In this document: positions 1 to 5,331 of the stretch, piece after piece
Layout: each line of letters starts with the position of its first letter
Numbering within the stretch: the stretch's first letter is position 1
DNA from: an uncultured Planctomycetaceae bacterium
GTDB lineage: Bacteria; Planctomycetota; Planctomycetia; Planctomycetales; Planctomycetaceae
NCBI GenBank assembly: GCA_903823545.1
Contig: CAIJTL010000039.1
Location: 1 to 7,293 of the forward strand
Direction: 5' to 3'
DNA length: 7,293 nt
Notes under the pieces: generated by a model
The model's input: the letters and a program-made list of their open reading frames with translations, nothing else
Told to the model about the DNA's origin: nothing
Databases searched by the model: none
Position numbers and translations under genes: made by a program

Positions 1-1
1 C

Positions 2-1207
2 ACCAAGGAAAAGTCGATCGCGCTCTCTCGCTTTCAAGATGGCCGACTGACGTTTCCGCAAGCGCTGCCGCTCGCAGGCAAGGAACCGATCGCGCTGGAA
101 CTCGTCGATCTCGACGGCGATAAGAAGCTTGAGATCGCCTATCTCACGAAAGCCCGCGCCGCTCGCGAAACGAGTTACGCGTTTGAAGCTTTGAAACGAA
201 ATGCCGAAGGGAACTGGGAACCGTTTTCGTTTGATGGCAAGAACTCGGTCGCGTTGGAGTTAAAGGGGAACCCGAATCGAATGACTCGGACCGACCTCAA
301 CGGTGACGGACGATCGGAACTCATGATCTTCACGGGATCTGACAAGCCGCCAACGATGTTGTCGCTCGATGAAAAGGGTGTCCCGAAAGAAATGAAATCT
401 GAAGGGGGCATTCAACTCGGTAATGCGACGCCTGGAAGCGTCTTCTTTGGCCAATTGCAGGCACCTGCCATGTTGGTGGCCCAAGATAAGTTCGTCCGCA
501 ACATGCGATTCGACGATCAAACTCGCGGCTGGCAAGTGACCGACCAATACAACGCGATGGAGATCAACGCGAAAGCGGTCGGAGCGGCCACGCTCAATCT
601 CGATGGTCAACCCGGCAATGAAATCGTGATCGTTGATGTCGGCGTGCAAAAGCTGCGAGTGCTACGCTTGGAAGACAAGGTCTATCGCCCGTGGCAGGAA
701 ATCGAGCTTGGTCGTTTTCCATATCGTTCAACGCACGTTGCGGACCTCAACGGCGACGGACAAGATGATCTGCTGTTGTTCGGCGCTGGCAAGTTTGCGG
801 TCCTGTATTCAGGCCGAGCCGATCCGACGATGAAAGAACTCGCGACCTACGAAACCAAACGAGAGAAAGCCTTCTTCGCAGATGTCGTCGGAGGGGACCT
901 CAACGGCGATGGTCAACCGGATCTCGCCGCGATCGACACCCAGTCACACTATGTCGAAGTTCTGAACTTCGCTCCGAAGACCGCCGATCAAGCGGCTCAA
1001 CTTCGAGCAGCGATTGCCTTCCAAGTTTTCGAGGAGAAAAGTTTCAGTCGTGAAGAAGAGGGAGGCGACTTTGAGCCACGCGAATCGCTCATCGTCGACG
1101 TGACGAACGACGGTCGTGCCGATTTGGTCTTGTTGGTTCACGACCGCATCTTGATTTATCCGCAAGACGACGGGACTGCGGCCGCGAAGGGCAAGCCTTC
1201 CAACTGA
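2..1207 (+). CDS. FG-GAP/VCBS repeat protein, 3' part (5' end outside window)
   Basis: The frame is open from the left edge to a TGA at 1205-1207, giving 401 visible residues; the true start and any signal peptide lie outside the window. A TTG at 191 could serve as an internal start, but FG-GAP-like sequence (DLDGDKKLEIAY, from base 107) precedes it in frame, so the gene clearly begins earlier. Calcium-loop motifs of the D-x-D/N-x-D-G type recur: DLNGDGRSEL (base 293), NLDGQPGNEI (596), DLNGDGQDDL (743), DLNGDGQPDL (896) and DVTNDGRADL (1097), each followed by a hydrophobic strand. This is the pattern of FG-GAP/VCBS repeats that fold as blades of a beta-propeller, seen in secreted or surface proteins. 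Repeat spacing is roughly 50-100 residues, so some blades are degenerate. No catalytic domain is visible in this part. The C-terminal tail is short and low in complexity (TAAAKGKPSN). The ligand or substrate is unknown. Confidence 0.88.
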   Translation, partial: TKEKSIALSRFQDGRLTFPQALPLAGKEPIALELVDLDGDKKLEIAYLTKARAARETSYAFEALKRNAEGNWEPFSFDGKNSVALELKGNPNRMTRTDLNGDGRSELMIFTGSDKPPTMLSLDEKGVPKEMKSEGGIQLGNATPGSVFFGQLQAPAMLVAQDKFVRNMRFDDQTRGWQVTDQYNAMEINAKAVGAATLNLDGQPGNEIVIVDVGVQKLRVLRLEDKVYRPWQEIELGRFPYRSTHVADLNGDGQDDLLLFGAGKFAVLYSGRADPTMKELATYETKREKAFFADVVGGDLNGDGQPDLAAIDTQSHYVEVLNFAPKTADQAAQLRAAIAFQVFEEKSFSREEEGGDFEPRESLIVDVTNDGRADLVLLVHDRILIYPQDDGTAAAKGKPSN

Positions 1208-1217
1208 CGAATTCGCT

Positions 1218-1292
1218 CAGGTGAGCCGAGTGGCGTCAGCCCTCGGACCCAGGAATAAAAAGTCCGGAGGCTAACGCCACCCAGCTCACCTG
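1218..1292. repeat. Large imperfect palindrome (REP-like or terminator hairpin)
   Basis: The arms at 1218-1248 and 1262-1292 (31 nt each) are reverse complements with only a few mismatches, separated by a 13-nt A-rich loop. The cores read GTGGCGTCAGCC on the left and GGCTAACGCCAC on the right. It begins 10 nt after the stop of the FG-GAP gene. In RNA it would form a very long stem, so it could end or protect that transcript. From memory, GTGGCGTTAGCC-type palindromes are scattered through planctomycete genomes, so a dispersed REP-like element is the preferred reading. No poly-T tract follows it, which argues against a classical intrinsic terminator. Confidence 0.8.
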
Positions 1293-1322
1293 TGTTGTCG
1301 CTATCCTGGGTCTATAAAGATC

Positions 1323-1327
1323 AAAGG
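1323..1327 (+). promoter_or_regulatory. Shine-Dalgarno-like AAAGG for the ThuA gene
   Basis: AAAGG lies 9 nt before the GTG at 1337. This supports that start over the longest-frame GTG at 1292, which is the last base-pairing end of the preceding palindrome and has no ribosome site. A second GTG at 1343 is also possible. Confidence 0.45.
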
Positions 1328-1336
1328 TCAGCTTCG

Positions 1337-2236
1337 GTGAATGTGATCGCTCAATTAGACTTGAGAACTCTTTTGCGGATCACTTTGAGTGCCGTTCTTA
1401 TTGCGACGGTTCATGTGACTTGTTTGCACGCTGACGAAGTGCAGAGCACATCAACTCGACCGCAACGATTGCTACTCATTGGCCAAGGTCCGGACGGGTC
1501 ACATGCTCGGACGACACACGAATACTTCGCGGGCATGAATCTGTTGGCGAAGTTGCTTCGCTCTCAAGCAGATTTGGAGACGATCGTCGTCAGCGCGGAC
1601 GGCGAGTGGAATGACGGTCCGCAATTGCTCGAACGAACAGACGGGGCGGTTCTGTTTATCGCTGAAGGAGCGAAGTGGATTTCCGCTGATGCGTCGAGGC
1701 TGACGGCGTTCCGACAACTTGCGAAGCGCGGTGGCGGTCTCATGGCCGTTCATTGGGGAACGGGAACAAAGTCTGCCGAACCGATCGCGCCATTCGTCCA
1801 ACTTTTTGGTGCGTGTCACGGCGGACCCGATCGCAAATTCAAGGTGCTCGACGTGACTCCCGAACTGGCCAACGACACGCATCCGATATTGCGTGGAGTG
1901 AAGGCTGACTCGGTCCACGAAGAGTTTTACTTCGCACTCAAATTGATTTCGAAATCAAACTCCGTCACTCGAACAGAATCAGAGTCCGCAATAACTCCGC
2001 TGGTCCGAATACCGGTTGATGGAGAACGTCACACCGTGGCCTGGGGTTGGGAACGTCCCGATGGGGGGCGATCCTTCGGTTTCACGGGTCTGCATTTCCA
2101 TGACAATTGGAAGCACGAGTCATATCGTCGGCTGATTGCACAAGCGGCGTTGTGGTCGCTGAAGAAGGAAATTCCAGCAGCGGGGATGGCGGTTGATCTC
2201 GATGCGAAAGTTTTGTCGCTCCCTGACTCAAACTGA
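1337..2236 (+). CDS. Secreted ThuA-like domain protein
   Basis: The protein has 299 residues when started at GTG 1337. An Arg-containing N-region is followed by a hydrophobic core (LLRITLSAVLIATVHV) and a likely signal peptidase I site after LHA at about residue 32, so the product should be exported. The rest matches the ThuA (trehalose utilisation) fold, which resembles class I glutamine amidotransferases: an opening strand RLLLIGQGPDG, then GAVLFIAEGAKW, the conserved GGGLMAVHWGTG (about residues 132-143), FGACHGG, the THPILRG and HEEFYF segments, and the closing GFTGLHFHDNW with the helix RRLIAQAALWSLKKEIP. This order is typical of the ThuA-domain proteins common in planctomycetes. The usual nucleophilic Cys of amidotransferases is not evident, so the activity is unknown; a role in carbohydrate use is a family-level guess. 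The last codons (SN and the stop) lie in one arm of the inverted repeat that follows. It runs the same way as the FG-GAP gene, with the 1218-1292 palindrome between them, so shared transcription is uncertain. Confidence 0.85.
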   Translation: MNVIAQLDLRTLLRITLSAVLIATVHVTCLHADEVQSTSTRPQRLLLIGQGPDGSHARTTHEYFAGMNLLAKLLRSQADLETIVVSADGEWNDGPQLLERTDGAVLFIAEGAKWISADASRLTAFRQLAKRGGGLMAVHWGTGTKSAEPIAPFVQLFGACHGGPDRKFKVLDVTPELANDTHPILRGVKADSVHEEFYFALKLISKSNSVTRTESESAITPLVRIPVDGERHTVAWGWERPDGGRSFGFTGLHFHDNWKHESYRRLIAQAALWSLKKEIPAAGMAVDLDAKVLSLPDSN

Positions 2237-2401
2237 GCAGTTTCAGCCCACGGAACTCACTGAAGGACACGGATAAGAAAGAGCAGTTGGGGCGATCCTG
2301 GCTGTGATCTCCGTTCGTGGAGCGACACCTGCTGCCACCGATTTTGTTCCGTGATTTACTGTGAGTTCTGTGGGCTGAATCTAAAACTGCTTCAGTTTGA
2401 G
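2227..2401. repeat. Long inverted repeat between convergent genes (MITE/REP-like)
   Basis: The left arm 2227-2260 and right arm 2361-2401 are near-perfect reverse complements apart from a small insertion in the right arm (TAGATT region, near 2378-2384). Shared blocks are CTCAAACTGA, GCAGTTT and TTCAGCCCAC(G/A)GAACTCAC. Weaker complementarity runs inward (ACACGGA against TCCGTGA). The spacer is 100 nt and contains no gene. The left arm covers the last codons and stop of the ThuA gene; the right arm ends 17 nt before the natural stop of the oppositely directed ispA locus. It may be a small non-autonomous mobile element, a bidirectional terminator, or both. No target-site duplication is obvious. 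Confidence 0.8.
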
Positions 2402-2415
2402 TTTGAGTTTGAGTT
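2395..2415. repeat. Hexanucleotide tandem repeat (GTTTGA), about 3.5 copies
   Basis: Three exact GTTTGA units run from 2395 to 2412, followed by GTT. The tract overlaps the outer end of the right arm of the inverted repeat and ends 2 nt before the natural stop codon of the ispA locus (TTA on this strand at 2418-2420). It could be replication slippage at the edge of the repeat element. It is outside any coding region. Confidence 0.75.
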
Positions 2416-2417
2416 CC

Positions 2418-2588
2418 TTAGTGGTCTCGCGCAAGAACGAATCTCGCCATTGCCTGCAATTGCTTGCCTCGTTCGCCCCACGGTGCGATGGCTAAGCACG
2501 CTTCGTCGATCAGCTCTTGAGCCTTCTGTCGGCTCTGTTCCAAGCCGATCAAGCTTGGGTAGGTGAGCTTGCCGAGGTCGGCATCTTA
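2418..2588 (-). pseudogene. ispA: Severed C-terminal part of ispA, after the in-frame TAA
   Basis: Reading on in the same frame past the TAA at 2588-2586 gives 55 sense codons that end at TAA 2420-2418. They begin DADLGKLTYPSLIGLEQSR, continue through QKAQELIDEAC, and finish MARFVLARDH. This is the normal end of bacterial farnesyl diphosphate synthases: E. coli IspA has GADQQLGKSTYPALLGLEQAR at the same place, and other family members end in RDH. The frame is unshifted and the sequence has not decayed, so only one codon is wrong. No start codon or ribosome site suggests separate translation of this piece. It is annotated separately to show that the locus really extends to 2418. Confidence 0.85.
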
Positions 2589-3356
2589 GCCGACTCCTTT
2601 GCCAAGTTTTTCTTGCGTTCCGGTGACATCGAGTACGTCATCGGCGATTTGAAATGCGAGGCCGATACAGGTGCCGTAATGGTCTAAGACTCCCAGCGTC
2701 GCAACGTCTGCTTGAGCAATGCGTCCCCCTAACGTGAGTGCGGATCGAATCAGACGCCCAGTCTTGCGACGATGAATGGCCTCCAGTTCGACCGCGTAGG
2801 CTGCTCGCGTTTGTGGGTCAGCCTCATTCAAAGGGACTCGGCTCGTGCTTTGAGACTCTGCTTCGAGATCTGCGACCTGACCACCCACCATGCCGCACGC
2901 GCCTGCTGCGAACGCGAGGTCGGCGCAACACGCCGCAGCGACCGCCGCGGGTCGGACATCTCGGGCCATAATTTCAAACGCAAGAGTTAGCAGTCCGTCA
3001 CCAGCCAGGATTGCCATCGCTTCACCGAAGACCTTGTGATTCGTCAATCGCCCACGGCGATAGTCGTCATCATCCATCGCTGGCAAGTCGTCATGAATCA
3101 GCGAGTAAGTATGAATCATCTCGATCGCGCAGGCCGCCGGGATTGCTGCTTCGATGTCGCCGCCACATGCCTCACAGGCCATGAGCACGAGCACCGGGCG
3201 TAATCGCTTTCCTCCCGCGAGCAAGCTGTAAGCCATCGCCTCGCGCAATCGCGGTGGGCATTCACCACTCAATTGAACCGCACGTTCTAAGGCTGCTTCG
3301 ATCTGCAATCGCATCGCATTCCACGATGCTTGCAGCGATTCCGTGGGCTCTGTCAT
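2586..3356 (-). CDS. ispA: Farnesyl diphosphate synthase (polyprenyl synthetase), cut short by in-frame stop
   Basis: This class I trans-prenyltransferase condenses IPP with DMAPP/GPP to give C15 farnesyl diphosphate in the cytoplasm. From the ATG at 3356 it gives 256 residues before a TAA; the whole locus (2418-3356) would encode about 312, close to the family's roughly 300. Visible motifs are GGKRLRP (48-54), the first Asp-rich motif DDLPAMD (89-95) followed by DDDYRRG, NHKVFGE, GGQ (158-160), HRRKTG (195-200) and the second Asp-rich motif DDVLD (239-243), then LGK (251-253). Tyr84 and Ser85 before the first motif match the E. coli FPP synthase, pointing to a C15 rather than longer product (inference). 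The truncation removes the final helices and the GK-x-TYP segment, so activity is doubtful unless the stop is an error or is read through. The start is set by a strong ribosome site. The open frame continues upstream to 3557, but that stretch passes into a hairpin repeat and is not family-like. The xseB and dxs neighbours often found beside ispA are absent here. Confidence 0.85.
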   Translation of the reverse strand: MTEPTESLQASWNAMRLQIEAALERAVQLSGECPPRLREAMAYSLLAGGKRLRPVLVLMACEACGGDIEAAIPAACAIEMIHTYSLIHDDLPAMDDDDYRRGRLTNHKVFGEAMAILAGDGLLTLAFEIMARDVRPAAVAAACCADLAFAAGACGMVGGQVADLEAESQSTSRVPLNEADPQTRAAYAVELEAIHRRKTGRLIRSALTLGGRIAQADVATLGVLDHYGTCIGLAFQIADDVLDVTGTQEKLGKGVG

Positions 3357-3364
3357 GAATCGGA

Positions 3365-3372
3365 TCCTTCCC
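3365..3372 (-). promoter_or_regulatory. Ribosome binding site of ispA (GGGAAGGA)
   Basis: On the minus strand GGGAAGGA lies 8 nt upstream of the ATG at 3356. It decides this start over the more upstream in-frame ATGs at 3557 and elsewhere. Confidence 0.7.
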
Positions 3373-3530
3373 TGATGTGTTGGTCGTCGTCTTGGGGAGC
3401 GGACGATATCAGATGACAAGGACGCTCGGAACTTTCCGGTGGCAAAGGGTTTCATGTGTGAATTGCCGATGCCGTCGCTCGCGTTTTTTGAAGCTGCACA
3501 TTTCAGTCGCGAAGAGCTTGTGAATCTTTC

Positions 3531-3592
3531 GTGGAGCATGTTTTCAACGTGCTCCACTTTTCAATGTTGAGGCACGTTGGAAACGTGCCCCA
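3531..3592. repeat. Two tandem look-alike hairpins (GGAGCAYGTT / GGCACGTT)
   Basis: The first hairpin, 3531-3557, has 12-nt arms GTGGAGCATGTT and AACGTGCTCCAC with one mismatch and a TTC loop. The second, 3568-3592, has 11-nt arms TGAGGCACGTT and AACGTGCCCCA with one mismatch and a GGA loop. They share the design (T)GGxGCACGTT-NNN-AACGTGCxCCA, so they are probably diverged copies of one repeat unit 10 nt apart. They could be REP-like elements or a double operator for a dimeric regulator. They lie about 175 nt upstream of the ispA start. Confidence 0.8.
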
Positions 3593-3606
3593 CACGATTG
3601 ATTCAT

Positions 3607-3666
3607 AGTCGCGAAGCGACGTTAGCAAATTGTTGTCACGCAGGTTGCTATCGCCGCTTCGCGACT
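3607..3666. repeat. Inverted repeat with 12-bp perfect arms (AGTCGCGAAGCG)
   Basis: AGTCGCGAAGCG at 3607-3618 is exactly complementary to CGCTTCGCGACT at 3655-3666, with a 36-nt spacer. The left arm can also fold on itself (GTCGC-GAA-GCGAC, 3608-3620). The function is unknown; probably part of the same block of dispersed repeats. Confidence 0.65.
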
Positions 3667-3681
3667 TCCGAAACGCACAAC

Positions 3682-3720
3682 TTCAAAACTCGCGCTTCGG
3701 GTTATTAAACCAGTTTTGAA
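3682..3720. repeat. Inverted repeat with 9-bp perfect arms (TTCAAAACT)
   Basis: TTCAAAACT at 3682-3690 pairs exactly with AGTTTTGAA at 3712-3720 across a 21-nt spacer that contains a further short GGTT/AACC pairing. It lies downstream of the patatin stop on the minus strand and could help end that transcript, but no T-tract follows. Confidence 0.5.
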
Positions 3721-3728
3721 ACAGCTTC

Positions 3729-3752
3729 CTTTGTGTCTTCGTGGCTTTGTGT
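3729..3752. repeat. Direct repeat CTTTGTGT x2 around TCTTCGTGG
   Basis: CTTTGTGT occurs at 3729-3736 and 3745-3752 around CTTCGTGG. From memory, CTTTGTGTCTTCGTGG-like strings (ACGAAGACACAAAG on the other strand) are an abundant dispersed intergenic repeat in several environmental bacterial groups. Confidence 0.45.
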
Positions 3753-3793
3753 GAAACTTCAAACAAATCAACAGACTTCGGCGACACCCCGAA

Positions 3794-5107
3794 CTATCTG
3801 CGGCTCTCACCGCGCAACCGCTGGAGAAACTTGCGACCTGTAAAACCAGGGCCATTTTGTCGAACGGCCATCGGAGTGACGTCGTCCGCTGTTTCCACTC
3901 GTCCGCCTCTCGGTTCTTGGACTGTGAATTGAAGACTGCTGCGTGGCGGCGTTTGCTCATCGAGAGTGACACTGACGGGAACGAACTGCCAGCCGGCGCG
4001 AGTCGCAGCATGTTCGTAGCCAGTCTTGAAGAGCTTTTGCATGTTCTGCGATTCAAACGCGAGAGCCGATGATCCTTCAGCGAGTTCCTTCGGCACAGAT
4101 GTCAGTGCGAATTGTGCTCCTGCATAACGCGCCAACAAGTAGGTCTTCAGCAGATCCCCTTCCATCTGCGACTGCAAAACGCCGCCAACAGACTCTTCGA
4201 CAACCTTGCTCAGCCGACGTTGCACTGGCCGACGCGGAAGTTGCAATTGCCCCGCCACAACGACGTAAACATGCAAGTCGTCACGAACATCTGGACTCTC
4301 TTGATCGGGCTTTACACCGAGCATCGAAGGCTGCAAGAAGAGCGATGCAGAGACGCCACCATCGACGTGCAATTCCGTGTGCTGCTTGCCATCGACTTCG
4401 ATGTTAATATCAACCGGCGGTAATAAACCGGGAACAGATGCCGAAGCCAGCAAGACATCGCGGAACAGTTCCAGTTTGTTCGCATCGTTGCCAGCGGCGA
4501 TTGCTCCCATGTCCCAAACGACGAGCTTCTTGGTATCGAGTTCCGTTGTGCCGACATAAAGGCGACGTCCATCGCGATGAGCATCAGCAATTTGGATCAG
4601 GATGTCTGGAGTGATCTCCGTTGCGATCCGAGTCTTGAGCGGAGTTGAATCCGCGAGTGAGTCAGCCCACAACAACGCGGGGAGCCAGCGGCGACTGAAG
4701 ATGTCCCCTTCCTTGCATTCTGTGTAACTGCGACGAAGTGTTTCGTCGTACTTCGAACCAAGAAATGCAAACGGAGCGATCAATGCTCCGGTACTGATTC
4801 CGGTGACAACATCGAACTGCGGCCGCTCACCGCTGGCGGTCCAGCCATTGAGCACCCCAACCGTGTAGGCACCGTTGGCCCCTCCGCCTGACAAAACCAA
4901 GACGTTGCGCGGAGTGGATGTCGTCGCTGAAACTTGTTGGACGTTTTCTGGCTGTAGACGTGGGGCAACGGTTGCGGGTTCAACCAACTCAACGAGACGT
5001 CCGCCCGTCGGCAGATTCAACGGAACATGCCGACGTTCCATGACGCAACCAACGAGACACATGGTTGCGAGCCAAGGCGACAAAATTATCAGGCGGCTTC
5101 GCAGCAT
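3794..5107 (-). CDS. Patatin-like phospholipase, predicted lipoprotein
   Basis: The protein has 437 residues from the ATG at 5107. The start is chosen because it gives a textbook lipoprotein signal: Arg-containing N-region (MLRSR), hydrophobic core, and lipobox LVGC with Cys21 as the lipidated residue. The frame stays open upstream to 5383, but that part passes through an inverted repeat and into the glmS end, so it is not used. No strong Shine-Dalgarno sequence is visible. The patatin domain follows a variable linker: the oxyanion glycine loop GGGANGAY (74-81), the nucleophile elbow GISTG with Ser105, and the DGG motif with Asp249 (HVDGGVSA), which completes the Ser-Asp dyad. Patatin enzymes hydrolyse acyl esters of phospholipids and other lipids. 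All catalytic residues are present, so the enzyme should be active, held in a membrane facing the periplasm or outside. The substrate is unknown. It runs the same way as glmS but is separated by about 224 nt including a repeat, so it probably has its own promoter or a weak link to glmS. The last residues (GRKFLQRLRGESRR) are basic. Confidence 0.9.
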   Translation of the reverse strand: MLRSRLIILSPWLATMCLVGCVMERRHVPLNLPTGGRLVELVEPATVAPRLQPENVQQVSATTSTPRNVLVLSGGGANGAYTVGVLNGWTASGERPQFDVVTGISTGALIAPFAFLGSKYDETLRRSYTECKEGDIFSRRWLPALLWADSLADSTPLKTRIATEITPDILIQIADAHRDGRRLYVGTTELDTKKLVVWDMGAIAAGNDANKLELFRDVLLASASVPGLLPPVDINIEVDGKQHTELHVDGGVSASLFLQPSMLGVKPDQESPDVRDDLHVYVVVAGQLQLPRRPVQRRLSKVVEESVGGVLQSQMEGDLLKTYLLARYAGAQFALTSVPKELAEGSSALAFESQNMQKLFKTGYEHAATRAGWQFVPVSVTLDEQTPPRSSLQFTVQEPRGGRVETADDVTPMAVRQNGPGFTGRKFLQRLRGESRR

Positions 5108-5160
5108 CGTTGAGATTACGTGATTTCGGTTTTCAACCTGAGCGATTTTTCGAGATAAGT

Positions 5161-5306
5161 TTTTCAACGCAAAGGTGCAAAGTACGCGATGAAGCGCAAA
5201 GAAATCAGAAGCCGCTCCGCTCGCCTTTTCGTTGCTGTCGAAGCTCGTCTCAGACGAAAACAACTCTTTGCGTTCCTTTGCGTTCATTGCACCTTTGCGT
5301 TGAAAA
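5161..5306. repeat. 146-bp inverted repeat with 20-bp perfect ends (MITE-like)
   Basis: The first 20 nt (5161-5180, TTTTCAACGCAAAGGTGCAA) are an exact reverse complement of the last 20 (5287-5306). Complementarity goes on inward to 5201 and 5266 with about 35 of 41 positions paired. The spacer is 64 nt and includes a small palindrome TCGTCT-C-AGACGA. The arms themselves repeat the unit AACGCAAAG, which from memory is a widespread intergenic repeat in environmental bacteria. The element fills most of the gap between the glmS stop and the patatin start. No transposase or clear target duplication is present, so a non-autonomous mobile element is an inference. Confidence 0.8.
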
Positions 5307-5331
5307 TGACCCTCTCGTTTGAGTGAGCCAA

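Larger units (their letters stand above)
3357..3793. other. 437-nt gene-free gap between patatin gene and ispA, full of hairpins
   Basis: I see no credible coding sequence here; the frame continuing from ispA to 3557 and the opposite-strand frames lack family features. The half nearest ispA (3357-3530) has only the ribosome site, and I could not pick a convincing promoter. The other half holds at least four palindromic units, listed separately. A further short hairpin directly follows the patatin stop: TTCGG at 3777-3781 pairs with CCGAA at 3789-3793, and on the minus strand a moderately T-rich stretch follows. It is a weak candidate terminator for the patatin gene. Confidence 0.6.

Noticed and set aside
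2351..2566. 71-codon plus-strand frame over the repeat arm and the ispA 3' end
   Set aside because: It is antisense to the family-like C-terminal codons of ispA and partly made of the GTTTGA tandem repeat.
2586..2588. Reassigned genetic code (TAA as sense)
   Set aside because: The same locus ends at a TAA in the expected place, and the other complete genes here contain no internal stops, so one odd codon does not support a code change.
3357..3557. 67-residue N-terminal extension of IspA from the ATG at 3557
   Set aside because: The extension is not family-like, begins at the edge of a hairpin repeat, and the ATG at 3356 has a strong ribosome site and gives the normal N-terminus.
3531..3666. 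CRISPR-like array in the hairpin-rich gap
   Set aside because: Units are palindromes of different sequence and spacing, without identical direct repeats and regular spacers.
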